DNA of 64,000 nucleotides from DASZRZ01 sp963732925. GTDB taxonomy: Bacteria > Acidobacteriota > Terriglobia > Terriglobales > Acidobacteriaceae. Positions 35,974-46,013 of this stretch are shown here, piece after piece. Position 1 is the stretch's first letter, and every line of letters starts with the position of its first letter. Position numbers and translations under genes: made by a program. Location of the stretch: the NCBI GenBank assembly GCA_963732925.1, contig CAVTBJ010000008.1:1-64000 (forward strand). Direction: 5' to 3'. The notes beneath the pieces are model-generated. The model saw only the letters and a list, made by a program, of their open reading frames with translations. It did not search any database and was not told where the DNA came from.

Positions 35974-36526
35974 TCTGGTCCTCGCGCCTAGCGTTTTCGC
36001 AGGACTCTCCGGGCCAATCGGTCAGGGCCGTGTCCACAACAATAGCCCGCATTGTAAAACGGCAGGGCTGAACTACCGACAGAAATCGAAGCCCGGACCC
36101 GAAAGCTGAAAGCCCCCGAGGCCATGCCCTGGCCCCTTTCCTTCTCTATAGATGCCATGCCAGGCGGGCTCGAATCGCGAGCCTGTCGCGTCTCCTCCAT
36201 GCCCCTTTTCTGTGCTGCCCCATACTCCACCCGATGTTTCTGACCGTGGAGCTGGGAAGTGCACTCTGGAGCGCGGATGGCAAAGCAGCGAGCCCCAGAG
36301 CACCGGGCTGTATATCGAACCCTCGCAGACAACCCCAATGCACGCCTTGCCTCATCCCACTTCAGTAAGAGGCATACCAGCCATCCTCACGGGAAACCCG
36401 GCCTCCCAGCCGGCGCCAGGGACTGAACCCGCCCCCGGCGCCAGGCTTGTTGTCATCCCAGAGGGGGAAGAGAGGGCCGCCATACTGCCGTGCAATAGCT
36501 GGGGATGGCGGCCCTTGTGATTGCAG
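35974..36526. other. About 550-bp gap with no supported gene
   Basis: Long open frames here lack ribosome sites and family motifs. A hairpin (GGCTCG/CGAGCC near 36166-36183) was noted. A stretch near 36405 resembles a T arm, but no cloverleaf can be formed around it. Confidence 0.5.
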
Positions 36527-36787
36527 ATGACTTTTCAGCGCCTTCAGCAGCGCTCCCAGCTCATGCTGGCATATGCTCTCCCCAGTTCCGGACTGGCGTG
36601 GCAGTGTTCCGTTTGCGGTAAGATGTTCGCCCTCACCGCCGATGAGGCCCTGCAGCGCCAACGTCTTACTCCGCCCCACCATCTGGTAAACGAGTTTGGG
36701 CAGCACCAATGCGGCGCTGTTATGAGCCGGAACTTTGAAATTCTGCAGGGTGAGCAGAAAGGAAGTGCGCCATATGGCAAACACTGA
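36527..36787 (+). CDS. Small zinc-binding-like hypothetical protein, 86 aa
   Basis: WQCSVCGKMFALTADEA followed by PPHHLVNEFGQHQC suggests a metal site from CxxC, two or three His and a final Cys. The end overlaps the DUF2934 gene start by 14 bp, supporting both. Related short proteins beside DUF2934 genes are common in Acidobacteria by recollection. Function unknown. Confidence 0.55.
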   Translation: MTFQRLQQRSQLMLAYALPSSGLAWQCSVCGKMFALTADEALQRQRLTPPHHLVNEFGQHQCGAVMSRNFEILQGEQKGSAPYGKH

Positions 36788-37031
36788 CCTGTTAAACACC
36801 CGAGGCCGCGATCCAGTCGAACCCGACCATGGCGGACGAATGATGCCGAGCGATCCCAGCGATCCCGTCCACACCATGACGGAGGAGGAGATTCGCTGTC
36901 ACGCATACTTCCTCTATGAACGGCGCGGCGGCTGCGATGGCCACGCCGAAGAGGACTGGTTCCGCGCCGAGGCGGAGATCGCAGGCAAGAAGGAGCAAGT
37001 AGTAAACCATGCGTTCTTCCAACCTGAATGA
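36774..37031 (+). CDS. DUF2934 protein, 85 aa
   Basis: ATG 36774 with AAGGAAG upstream. Core MTEEEIRCHAYFLYERRGGCDG followed by EEDWFRAEAEI is the DUF2934 signature (xIRxxAYxLYExRGxxxGxxxxDWxxAE). The family is abundant in Acidobacteria and Proteobacteria with unknown role. Overlaps the previous gene by 14 bp. Confidence 0.85.
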   Translation: MANTDLLNTRGRDPVEPDHGGRMMPSDPSDPVHTMTEEEIRCHAYFLYERRGGCDGHAEEDWFRAEAEIAGKKEQVVNHAFFQPE

Positions 37032-37154
37032 TTCTTTCGGTCTCTCATCTTGAGCAAACCAGCTGACCCACTCCTCCTGCCGCTGGCAGCCGTGGAGCAT
37101 TAGGCTCCTCACGCATTACTTCCCAACGGGAAGCTGCAATCCCGAAGCTTTAGA

Positions 37155-37913
37155 ATGAAAGCAATGCTGAAATTCAACCGGGATGTTCCCGCCCACGGCC
37201 TTTGCCTGCTGGTCTTCGATCTCGACGGCACCCTCATCGACTCGCGCCGCGACCTGGCAAATTGCATCAATGCCATGCTTCGCCACCTGGACCGGCCGGA
37301 GTTGCCGGAAGATGTAATTGGCAGCTACGTGGGAGATGGCGCTCCCATGCTGGTGCGCCGCTCCCTTGGCGACCCCGACGACGATGCCCTCTTCCGCGCC
37401 GGGCTGGACTACTTCCTCGACTACTATCGCGAGCACAAACTCGACCACACTCACCTCTATCCCGGCATCTCCGATGCGCTCGCCGCCATTCGCGACCCCC
37501 GCAACGGGGGTTCCCCTGAGCGGCACAACCTTGCCATACTCACCAACAAACCCGTGGTTCCCGCTCGCGCCATCGTGCAGGCACTGGGCATCCAGCAGTT
37601 CTTTGCTCAGGTGTACGGAGGCAACAGCTTTCCCACCAAGAAACCCGATCCTCTGGGCATCCGCACCCTGATGCGCGAATTCCACGCCCAGCCTCATCAG
37701 ACCCTGGTGATCGGCGACTCCGACATCGACACCCTTACCGGACGCAACGTCGGCGCCTGGACCTGCGGCGTGCGCTACGGCTTCGACCCTTCCCGCCTGG
37801 AAAAGGCTCCGCCCGATGTCCTCATCGACCACCCCGATGAACTACCGCTGATCTTCGATCCGGCTTCGCACACTGCCCACACGTCCGACTCCATTCGCGA
37901 CATCGTTCCGTAA
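37155..37913 (+). CDS. gph: HAD phosphatase, phosphoglycolate phosphatase-like
   Basis: 252 aa. HAD motif I FDLDGTLID (nucleophile Asp), motif II AILTNKP, Lys in TKKPDP and motif IV VIGDSDIDTLTGRN with the metal-binding aspartates. The cap domain between motifs I and II has the C1 type of Gph and beta-phosphoglucomutase. 2-phosphoglycolate is the most likely substrate; others of the HAD family cannot be excluded. The last about 25 residues lie outside the fold. Confidence 0.85.
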   Translation: MKAMLKFNRDVPAHGLCLLVFDLDGTLIDSRRDLANCINAMLRHLDRPELPEDVIGSYVGDGAPMLVRRSLGDPDDDALFRAGLDYFLDYYREHKLDHTHLYPGISDALAAIRDPRNGGSPERHNLAILTNKPVVPARAIVQALGIQQFFAQVYGGNSFPTKKPDPLGIRTLMREFHAQPHQTLVIGDSDIDTLTGRNVGAWTCGVRYGFDPSRLEKAPPDVLIDHPDELPLIFDPASHTAHTSDSIRDIVP

Positions 37914-38122
37914 GCTGGAAGCGCCGACTTTCGCGTATTCAGGCGTGCGGGCTTGATCGGCTGGGGCGGTGGAAGCATGGGCCTGCAGGCCCGCAAATGA
38001 AGAAACGAAATGAACAGGAGCTTCCACCCCGGGCTGGAAACGCAAGTTCTGGTGCCCCAGATCTGCGCCTATGGCGGATGTGGGCTCTAACCGCGAACCC
38101 TCTCCTGCTACCATCATCGAGC

Positions 38123-38740
38123 ATGCGCAATGGCGCCACAGCTTTCGACTTCACCCGCGCGGAGCAGCGCAAGCTCCGCTCGCTGAAAACTCCGCACGGA
38201 ATCCAGCGGGCGCTCGATCAGATGGACTACCATCTCGCCACCACCTGCTGGTCTCCGCGCATGGTGCTGCGCGAGCAAACCGGACATTGCCTCGAAGGAG
38301 CCATCTTCGCCGCCGCCGCCCTGCGTGTCCTGGGCTATCCGCCACTAGTCATCGACTTCGAAGCCGAGCGTGACACCGACCACGTCCTTGCCGTCTTCCA
38401 GCAGAGCGGACACTGGGGTGCTCTCGCCAAGTCCAACTATTCCGGTTGCCGCTACCGCGAACCGGTGTATCGTTCCTTGCGCGAGCTCGCCATGAGCTAC
38501 TTCGACGACTACTTTAATCTCCTGGGAGAACGCACCCTCCGTACCTTCTCCCGCCCTGTGAACCTCTCCCGCTTCGATCCCCTCGGCTGGATGACGGCAG
38601 AAAAGAGCGTCTGGTACATCCCCGAATACCTCTGCCACATTCGCCACACCCCGCTGCTCAACCCAGCGCAGGCACGCAAGCTCCATCGCCTGGACCGGCG
38701 CTCCTATCAGTCCGGCCTTCTGGGCCACAAGGTGAAGTGA
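38123..38740 (+). CDS. Transglutaminase-like protein, 205 aa
   Basis: ATG 38123 is preferred; a longer reading from 37997 adds a composition unlike the rest. The core TGHCLEGAIFAAAALRVLGY carries the Cys, RDTDHVLAVF a His and ALAKSNYSG the last part of the triad-like arrangement of transglutaminase/peptide cysteine-hydrolase folds. The family is unnamed. No ribosome site is obvious. A hairpin terminator follows at 38757-38775. Confidence 0.6.
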   Translation: MRNGATAFDFTRAEQRKLRSLKTPHGIQRALDQMDYHLATTCWSPRMVLREQTGHCLEGAIFAAAALRVLGYPPLVIDFEAERDTDHVLAVFQQSGHWGALAKSNYSGCRYREPVYRSLRELAMSYFDDYFNLLGERTLRTFSRPVNLSRFDPLGWMTAEKSVWYIPEYLCHIRHTPLLNPAQARKLHRLDRRSYQSGLLGHKVK

Positions 38741-39121
38741 ATTCGTTTGGAAGATTTGCGTCCGTAACGGACGCATTTATGAGGGGAAAACATCACGGTA
38801 GCGTCATTCTGAATGGGCCTCGAGCCCCGAGAGGAATCTCGGTTTTGAGTCTCTGTCTGACCTTCGTTCTTATGCCCGCTGGGGGACAAGAGGAGCATTC
38901 TTCCTGTCTTTCTGAGCCGTCCTATCCGCCATGTTTTCAATACTTTGATGTAACCACCGCTCTCTCAATACTTTGCCGCCCCTTGCCCGCTAAGTCCATG
39001 ATTTGCAAGATTCACGCAGGAGGGGCGGACTCTTTCCGCATCCTCAGCAGCCTCGCTCTCGTCTGATAGTCTGAGGAGAATCGCAAGACCCCAGAGATAA
39101 TAGAGAAGATAGATATTAAGG
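38741..39121. other. 381-bp gap before the ABC exporter
   Basis: It contains a hairpin (38757-38775) and a 'gcgtcattctgaatg' type repeat at about 38805. No small gene with a ribosome site was recognised. Confidence 0.4.
38757..38775 (+). terminator. Hairpin terminator-like dyad
   Basis: TGCGTCCG-TAA-CGGACGCA, a perfect 8-bp dyad followed by TTTA, 16 bp after the transglutaminase-like gene. Confidence 0.5.
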
Positions 39122-41044
39122 ATGGCGGACGCTCACGAGGAAGAGGTACTCGGCAAGGCATACGACAGCCGCCTGATGAAGCGGTTGCTGGGATACCTGC
39201 GCCCCTACAAGTGGCAGGTTCTTCTGGCTCTCAGCGCCATCGTTCTTATGGCCGGGACGGCCGTCCTCGGCCCCTACCTCACCAAGGTTGCAATCGACAA
39301 ATACCTGGCCCACGTCCCCCGGGAGAGTTCCTTCCTCGACCGCTTTCTGAGCCCCCAGCCGCTGGTCGGCATCGCCCAGATCGCGGCCATCTACGTTGGC
39401 CTGCTCCTGGTGGGGTTCCTGCTGGAGTTCACCCAGACCTACATCATGCAGTGGACCGGGCAGAAGGTCATGTTCGACTTGCGCGGCCAGATCTTCCGCC
39501 ACCTCCAGGGCATGCATCTGGCTTTTTTCGACCGCAATCCCGTGGGACGCCTGGTCACCCGCATCACCACCGATGTTGACGCGCTGAACGAAATGTTTAC
39601 CGCCGGCGTGGTCTCCATCTTCGAGGACATTTTCGTCCTCGCCGGCATCATCGCCATCATGCTGGACATGGACTGGCGGCTCGCCCTGCTGACGTTTGCC
39701 GTGCTGCCGCTCATTGCCATCGCCACCATACTGTTCCGCCAGAGGGTGCGCGAGTCCTACCGCCGCATCCGCGTAGCCATCGCCCGCATCAACGCCTACC
39801 TGCAGGAACACGTCAGCGGCATGGTGGTGCTGCAGTTGTTCAACCGCGAAAAGCGCGCTTACGACCGCTTTGAAACCATCAACGCCGTCCACATGGACGC
39901 CTACAAGGACGCGATCCTCGCCCATGCCATCTACTACCCGGTGGTCGAGTTCCTGTCGGCCGTGGCTATCGCCATGGTTGTGTGGTTCGGTGGCGGAAGG
40001 GTACTGACCGGCGCTGCCACCATCGGCATCCTGGTGGCCTTCATCCAGTATGCCCAGCGCTTCTTCCGTCCCATCCAGGATCTGAGTGAGAAATACAACA
40101 TTCTGCAGTCGGCCATGGCCTCCAGCGAGCGCATCTTCAAGCTGCTGGACACCGCGCCCGAGGTCACCAGCCCGGCGGTTCCCCGTGTTCCCGATGGCCC
40201 GGGACGCATCGAATTCGACCACGTCTGGTTCGCCTACCGCCACCTTCCCCAGGCGGAGGAGAACGGACACTCGAAGCCAGCCGCGGCCAACGGCGAAGAC
40301 TTCGATTGGGTATTAAAGGACGTTAGCTTCACCATCGAACCCGGACAGACCATCGCCATCGTGGGCCATACCGGCGCCGGCAAGACGACGCTGATTTCGC
40401 TCCTGCTGCGCTTCTATGACGTGCAGAAAGGCGCCATTCGCATCGACGGCGTCGATCTCCGCCAGATGGACCTCACCCAACTTCGCCGCCGCTTCGGCGT
40501 GGTGCTGCAGGATCCGTTCCTCTTCTCCGGGACCGTCGAGGACAACATCCGCCTGGGCTCGGACTGGATCAGTGACGCGCAAATCGAGCGCTCGGCCGAG
40601 GAAGTCAACGTGGCCGACTTCATCCGCACCCTCCCCGGCGGCTTCAAGGAACCGGTGCGCGAACGCGGCAGCACCCTCTCCACCGGGCAAAAGCAGCTCA
40701 TTTCTTTCGCCCGCGCACTGGCGCATGATCCCCGTATCCTCATCCTCGACGAAGCCACCTCCAGCGTGGATACGGAAACCGAACTGCGCGTGCGTGATGC
40801 CCTGGGCCGCATGGTCGAAGGCCGCACTTCCCTCGTCATCGCCCATCGCCTCTCCACCGTGCAGAGCGCGGATGCCATCCTCGTCTTCCACAAAGGACGC
40901 CTGCGCGAAATGGGATCGCACCAGCAACTGCTGTCCCAGCGCGGCATCTACTGGAAACTCTATCAACTGCAGTACAAAGATCAGGAGCTGCCGCTGGCCT
41001 CGGCCTCTGCTTCGCAGATCGCGCTGGCCAGCGCCGACGATTAG
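39122..41044 (+). CDS. ABC exporter (fused membrane and ATPase domains, MsbA/MdlB-like)
   Basis: 640 aa. Residues about 20-335 are a six-helix exporter domain (LLGYLRPYKWQVLLALSAIVL starts it; RLVTRITTDVDALNEMF is the coupling region). The nucleotide-binding domain has Walker A GHTGAGKT (415-422), signature LSTGQ (519-523) and Walker B ILILDEATSS. It works as a homodimer or with a second half transporter to move lipids or drugs outward. A 5' leader carries a short AAGG next to the ATG; no clear promoter was seen. Confidence 0.93.
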   Translation: MADAHEEEVLGKAYDSRLMKRLLGYLRPYKWQVLLALSAIVLMAGTAVLGPYLTKVAIDKYLAHVPRESSFLDRFLSPQPLVGIAQIAAIYVGLLLVGFLLEFTQTYIMQWTGQKVMFDLRGQIFRHLQGMHLAFFDRNPVGRLVTRITTDVDALNEMFTAGVVSIFEDIFVLAGIIAIMLDMDWRLALLTFAVLPLIAIATILFRQRVRESYRRIRVAIARINAYLQEHVSGMVVLQLFNREKRAYDRFETINAVHMDAYKDAILAHAIYYPVVEFLSAVAIAMVVWFGGGRVLTGAATIGILVAFIQYAQRFFRPIQDLSEKYNILQSAMASSERIFKLLDTAPEVTSPAVPRVPDGPGRIEFDHVWFAYRHLPQAEENGHSKPAAANGEDFDWVLKDVSFTIEPGQTIAIVGHTGAGKTTLISLLLRFYDVQKGAIRIDGVDLRQMDLTQLRRRFGVVLQDPFLFSGTVEDNIRLGSDWISDAQIERSAEEVNVADFIRTLPGGFKEPVRERGSTLSTGQKQLISFARALAHDPRILILDEATSSVDTETELRVRDALGRMVEGRTSLVIAHRLSTVQSADAILVFHKGRLREMGSHQQLLSQRGIYWKLYQLQYKDQELPLASASASQIALASADD

Positions 41045-41054
41045 GCGTTTCCAG

Positions 41055-41175
41055 AAAGACAGGAAGGAAGCAGCGCAGCGAAGGATCCCGGCCAGCCCGC
41101 CCTGGCAGGGAAGCAGGCGGGCATTCTTTTCACGAACTCTGGCATGTCCTTTGTGTCCTTCCTGCCCTTGGTGAT
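41055..41175. repeat. Dispersed intergenic repeat, copy 4
   Basis: 'cagaaagacaggaagga' and the distant 'tgtcctttgtgtccttcctg...ttggtgattaa' form a loose inverted pair of the same family as 15565 and 20398, between two convergent genes. Confidence 0.45.
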
Positions 41176-41876
41176 TAAGGCCTTTTGCCAGCAGCCGAGA
41201 GAGTCTTCCGTGTCCAGCGCTCGATGGTCTCTCGCATCTCGTCCAGGTGTCCTTCGAAGAAGTGCCCCGCTCCTTCCACCAGCACCAGTTCCTTCGGTTC
41301 CGCCAGGTCTGCAATCAGGTTTTTCAGCGCTGTCCGGTCCGCGAACTGATCGTGAGCCCCGCTGAGAAACAGCTTGGGCTTGGAGCACTCCCGCAGATAC
41401 CGGAACTCGTAGCTGCGGCCCTCGGCGGGACCGCCCGAGTGCGCAGCCTGGTCGGCGGTGATGCGGATGGGAATGCCCAGGGCGATCAGCGCGTCCACCC
41501 GCGGATCTGGACAGGCTGCTTTGGTTCCCACGGCTGCTCCGAACGAGAACCCGGCAAACACCATCGGCAGATGGAATTCCTCATCCAGCCAGTCCAGGGC
41601 AACGCGCACGTCCTCGACTTCTCCGCGCCCGCCGGCGTGCTCTCCCTCGCTCAGGCCCGCTCCGCGGAAGTTAAACCGCAGCACCGGCAGGCCAAGATTG
41701 TTCAGCGCCTTCATGGCCTGGAATACCACCTTGTTGTGCAGAGTACCGCCGTAGAGTGGATGAGGATGGCAGACGAGCGCGGCATGGTCCGCGCTTGGGG
41801 CGCCCTCATTTAGCAGGGCTTCCAGTCGCCCCGCCGCACCGGCGAGAAAAAAACTGCGAATTTTGCCTTCTGTCAT
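41175..41876 (-). CDS. Alpha/beta hydrolase (dienelactone hydrolase-like)
   Basis: 233 aa from ATG 41876. Features: CHPHPLYGGTLHNKVV near the N-terminus, the nucleophile elbow GFSFGAAVG (Ser), Asp in SGAHDQFAD and His in GAGHFFEG. The family is annotated in genomes as 'alpha/beta hydrolase, COG2945'. Its substrate is unknown. The gene is convergent with the ABC exporter gene. Confidence 0.85.
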   Translation of the reverse strand: MTEGKIRSFFLAGAAGRLEALLNEGAPSADHAALVCHPHPLYGGTLHNKVVFQAMKALNNLGLPVLRFNFRGAGLSEGEHAGGRGEVEDVRVALDWLDEEFHLPMVFAGFSFGAAVGTKAACPDPRVDALIALGIPIRITADQAAHSGGPAEGRSYEFRYLRECSKPKLFLSGAHDQFADRTALKNLIADLAEPKELVLVEGAGHFFEGHLDEMRETIERWTRKTLSAAGKRP

Positions 41877-41947
41877 GAAACCTTCAGCCGCGTTCCAGTC
41901 GGACAACTCATGGCGTATTCGGGACAGATCTGCAGGGATCGCGCCGA

Positions 41948-42163
41948 TCACCTCTCCGGAGGAGGAGGCCGGCGGGGGCGGCGCACCGCGGGCCGGTTGG
42001 CGCGCGCGTACACATAGAACAGCAGCAGCACCACGTACAGGGCGATGCACAATTTTCGGGCGCCCAGCAATTCCAGGTAGGGACAAATGAAGAAATACAG
42101 AAACAGTGCTGCCAGCAGCACAGCAACAAAGAGGAAGACGTTCTGCTTCTGCATCCCGAGCAT
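41948..42163 (-). CDS. Small membrane protein, 71 aa
   Basis: Two hydrophobic helices (VFLFVAVLLAALFLYFFICP and LCIALYVVLLLFYVYA) and a Pro/Arg-rich tail (RRPRRPPPPER). It is directly upstream of the hydrolase gene on the same strand, 71 bp away, so it may share a transcript. No family recognised. Confidence 0.55.
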   Translation of the reverse strand: MLGMQKQNVFLFVAVLLAALFLYFFICPYLELLGARKLCIALYVVLLLFYVYARANRPAVRRPRRPPPPER

Positions 42164-42344
42164 CGATCATGAATTCTATCAACCGCACCAGCCGGGAGGT
42201 GGTCCTGCGGCCGGAATTGTGCAAGAGGCACTCCGAGATCGCGCAACCGACCCCTCCAGGAAAATGCGGCCAGAAGCGCGGCTCTTCCCCGGCCATCCCC
42301 GGGTCGTCTTCTTGGTCCGCCGCGCGATAGGGTATGCTCTCCCG

Positions 42345-43340
42345 GTGGACGTTCTTTCCCTGACCCGGCAATTGGTGGACATCGAGTCGATCACCGGCAA
42401 CGAAGGCCGCGTGGGCGAGTTTCTCCTGGACTATATTTCCGCGCTGGGATATCACGCCCGCGCCGTGCCGGTGGAATTCGACCGCTTCAACGTGCTGGCC
42501 GTGCCTCCGGAACAGCAGCATCCGTCGCTGTTTTTCTCCACCCATATGGATACCGTGCCGCCATTCATCCCCTCCTCGGAAGATGAGACCCGGATCTACG
42601 GCCGGGGCGCGTGTGACGCCAAGGGGATCATCGCCTCCCAGTTGGCGGCGGCGGAGCGGCTGCGCCGCGAGGGACGGGCGGCCGGGTTGCTGTTCCTGGT
42701 AGGGGAAGAGCGCGACAGCATGGGAGCCAAGACCGCCAATCAACAGCCGCCCCCGGGCGTGCGTTTCCTGATTAACGGTGAACCGACGGAGAATCGCCTG
42801 GCCCTGGCATCCAAGGGCGCCCTGCGCGTGCAATTGACTGCCAAGGGCCGCATGGCCCATTCCGCTTATCCGGAACTGGGAGAATCGGCGATTGAGAAAC
42901 TGCTGGATGCCCTCGAGCGCCTGCGCTCCATGCCGCTGCCCGCGACTCCGGACGTGGGCCCGACGACCCTGAACATTGGCCTGATCGAAGGAGGACGCGC
43001 GCCCAACGTGATTGCCGACCATGCCCGCGCGCAACTGCTTTACCGGCTGGTGGGCCCGGCAGAAGAGCTGCGGCAGCAAATTGTGAGCGCAGCCGGCAAG
43101 CTGGCGGATGTGGAGTTCGTGCTGGAGATTCCGTTCGTCCGGCTGCGCAGCCTGGGCGAATTACCCACCATGGTCGCGGCCTTCACCACCGATATCCCGG
43201 CGCTCAGCAACTGGGGCGAGCCCCTGCTGTTCGGTCCGGGATCCATTCACGTGGCCCACACAGAGCACGAATGCGTGGAGAAAGCGCAACTGCACGAGGC
43301 CGTAGACCGCTACGTGGAGATCGCCCGCCGGCTGGGCTGA
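42345..43340 (+). CDS. M20-family metallopeptidase / deacylase (DapE/ArgE-like)
   Basis: 331 aa from GTG 42345; upstream in-frame sequence lacks peptidase features. FFSTHMDTVPP (His-x-Asp), RGACDAKGI (bridging Asp), VGEERDSMGA (Glu pair) and a C-terminal HTEHECV (His) mark the di-zinc site. The dimerisation domain lies at about 170-280 (LQLTAKGRMAHSAYP-like HSAYP). Such enzymes cleave acyl-amino acids or succinyl-diaminopimelate; this member's substrate is not assignable by eye. Confidence 0.88.
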   Translation: MDVLSLTRQLVDIESITGNEGRVGEFLLDYISALGYHARAVPVEFDRFNVLAVPPEQQHPSLFFSTHMDTVPPFIPSSEDETRIYGRGACDAKGIIASQLAAAERLRREGRAAGLLFLVGEERDSMGAKTANQQPPPGVRFLINGEPTENRLALASKGALRVQLTAKGRMAHSAYPELGESAIEKLLDALERLRSMPLPATPDVGPTTLNIGLIEGGRAPNVIADHARAQLLYRLVGPAEELRQQIVSAAGKLADVEFVLEIPFVRLRSLGELPTMVAAFTTDIPALSNWGEPLLFGPGSIHVAHTEHECVEKAQLHEAVDRYVEIARRLG

Positions 43341-43477
43341 GAAGAAGGCTTGCCCCAGATTTGCCACAGATTTACTTCGATAAAGCTCGTTTGCACGGAT
43401 CAGCATGCTCCGCGTCAATCCGCGCTGAATTTTTCCTTCCCGGAACCTGCTCTCGATCCGAGTACACTAGAACGTTT

Positions 43478-45608
43478 ATGACCACCGCGACCAATTCTCT
43501 GACCAATGCCTCATCGGCTTACCTCCGTTCCGCCATGCACCAGCCGGTGCGCTGGCACGAGTGGGGGGAAGAAGCCTTTGCTCTTGCCCAGCGGGAAAAC
43601 AAGCCCATTCTGCTGGACGTGGGCGCGGTGTGGTGCCACTGGTGTCATGTGATGGACCGTGAGTCCTACGAGAGCGCCGAGGTCGCCGAAATCATCAATC
43701 AGAACTTCATCGCCGTGAAAGTAGATCGCGACGAACGGCCGGACGTGGATAGCCGCTATCAGGCCGCGGTTTCGGCCATGACGGGACAGGGCGGCTGGCC
43801 GCTCACGGTATTTCTCACGCCCGACGGCAAGCCCTTTTATGGCGGGACCTATTTTCCCCCGATGGAGAGCTACGGCCGCGCCAGTTTCAGCCGCGTCCTG
43901 TTGAGCATCGCCGATGCCTACCGTGAGAAGGCGGAGGAAGTCGCCAAGCAGGGGGAAATGGTGCTCAGTGCCATAAGTCGCGCGGAAGCCCTGGTGGGGA
44001 AGTCCTCTACCAGCGTGCCCGCCGGCATCGTGGAGAACATGGCGCAGACGGCCAAGCAGCTTTTCGATGCGGAAAACGGCGGCTTCGGGTCGGCCCCGAA
44101 GTTTCCCCATCCCTCTGCCCTGGATCTTCTGATCCATGCCTATGCCCGTTCCGGCGACCCCGAACTGCACAAGGTGATCACCACAACCCTGGAGCACATG
44201 GCTCGGGGCGGGGTTTATGACCAGCTTGCCGGCGGATTTCATCGTTACTCGGTCGACGAGCACTGGGTGGTTCCGCACTTCGAGAAGATGTCCTACGACA
44301 ACTCGGAGCTGCTGAAGAACTACGTGCACGCTTACCAGGCCACCGGCAACGGGCTGTTTGCGGCGGTCGCCCGCGACATCATTCGCTGGATGGACGCCTG
44401 GCTCAGCGACCGCGAGCACGGCGGCTTTTATGGCTCGCAGGATGCCGACGCCTCGCTGGAAGACGATGGCGATTACTTTACCTGGACGCTGGAGGAAGCA
44501 CGCGCAGTGCTGGCAGAAAACGAACTGAAAGTCGCGCAGGCTTATTACGACATTCAGGAAACGGGAGAGATGCATCACAATCCCGCCAAGAACGTGCTGT
44601 TCGTCCGAACCGGCGTGGAGGAGATTGCGCTGCGGCTGGGCATGGCGGCGGGCCAGGTAGCGGCGCTGCTGGATTCGGCCCGGGAAAAAATGTACAGCGC
44701 GCGCCAGAAGCGCCCCACGCCGTACGTGGACAAGACGGTCTACGTGAACTGGAACGCGCTCTGCATCTCCGCTTATCTGCACGCGGCGCGGGTATTCTCC
44801 GACGATGGAAACCCGGCACTTTGCGCTGCGCTCTCTCGACCGAATCCTGGCCGAGGCCTGGGACCCCGGCCGCGGCCTGCGGCACGTGATCGCGTACTCG
44901 GACCCGAAAGCTGGGGGCCGCAACGTCCCCGGGCTTCTGGATGATTATGCCTTCACCGTGGCGGCCTGCCTGGATGCCTACGAGCTCACCTCCGACATGA
45001 GTTACTTCCATTTCGGACGGAGTATCGCGGACGCCATGATCGAACGTTTCTACGACACGGCCGGTGGAGGCTTCTTCGATGCGGAACAGCCTTCGAGTCC
45101 CAGCACTGTGCCCTCGCTCGGCGCCTTGCGCACCCGCCGCAAGCCTTTCCAGGATTCTCCGATTCCCGCGGGGAACAGTTCAGCGGCAATTGCGCTGCTC
45201 CGCCTGCATAGCCTGACCAATGAAGCCTCGTATCACGATAAGGCCGAGCAGACGCTGGAAGCGTTTGCCGATTCTGTGGGCCAGTATGGAATCTATGCCG
45301 CCACCTACGGGCTGGCCGCGGTCTGGCTGCTGCATGGACACACTCAGGTCGTGGTGATTGGTAATGACGGGAAGGCGGACCAGCTTTACGCGGCCGCGGT
45401 AGCTCCCTTCGCCGTGAACAAGACGGTGCTCCGCCTGCACGATAACGAAGTCACGCCCCACGATCTGCCGCCCGCGCTGGCGGAGACGATTCCCTCCGTG
45501 CCGGGCGCGGCCGAGGGACGCAGCCTGGCCGTGATCTGCACGAATTTTGCCTGCCAGCCTCCCATTGCTGAACCCGACGCCCTCGCGCATGCTTTGGCAG
45601 GCCGCTGA
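43478..45608 (+). CDS. DUF255 thioredoxin-fold / glycosidase-like protein (YyaL type), one frameshift
   Basis: About 709 aa after removing one G near 44804-44808 (GACGATGGAAACC). N-terminal thioredoxin-like part: VGAVWCHWCHVMDRES with a CxxC and QGGWPLTVFLTPDGKPFYGGTY. The rest is an (alpha/alpha)6-barrel similar to N-acylglucosamine epimerases (PHFEKMSYDNSELL, YADAGGFF-like patterns and AYELTSDM). Known as the spermatogenesis-associated-20/YyaL family; function uncertain. ATG 43478 has no strong ribosome site. Both sides of the shift align to family motifs, so the gene is probably intact in the cell. Confidence 0.82.
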
Positions 45609-46013
45609 GGAGCCGAACTCTGGGGTCCTGGTCCTGAGTGCCTTGAGGGTGGAAGTTTCGGGCCACCGCAGGGTCTTCGTTTGCCGGTGGTCGGGTCTTC
45701 CACCCCAGCCCGTGGAAGACGAAGCAGTTTCGCGCTGTTGACTTCATGCAAGCCTTCACTACCGCGTCCCGGCATTTTCGAAGCCAGCGAGATCCGCGCT
45801 ATTGCCCTGAAAAGCGAACGGCTTAGGTGACCGGGGTAACTGGCCGGCGTTACGTCAGCCATCTGTTGCCCGCGCCCAAGCCGCGGTATCGTCGCTCCCA
45901 CTAGGCCCATTCCCAATCGGCCCAAGGGCGCGGTACCACGGAAGCATTTGGTTACCGCGCCCGTCCAATACGCAGCATTCGCTGGGCCAACTGGAAACAA
46001 GGGGAAGGACACC
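45609..46013. other. 405-bp gap, nothing supported
   Basis: No RNA gene or small reading frame with a ribosome site was seen except the peptide at 46014. 'ggtggaag' and 'cttccacc' elements near 45648-45712 could pair; a related 'cttccaccccgggctgg' lies near 38022. Confidence 0.4.

Noticed and set aside
33997..35991. Long plus-strand frame opposite the E1 gene
   Set aside because: Shadow of the fused E1 gene; no motifs or ribosome site.
36395..36450. tRNA-like T arm (GGGTTCAGTCCC on the minus strand)
   Set aside because: No acceptor, D or anticodon arm can be built around it.
35974..36520. Overlapping open frames as genes
   Set aside because: No ribosome site, composition typical of non-coding GC-rich DNA, no motifs.
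41060..41095. GGAAGGAAGCAGC similar to the SRP RNA core loop
   Set aside because: The surrounding bases do not form the SRP RNA helix, and the stretch belongs to the dispersed intergenic repeat family.
45948..46013. Upstream extension of the 40-aa peptide
   Set aside because: The internal ATG has the good ribosome site; the extension has none.
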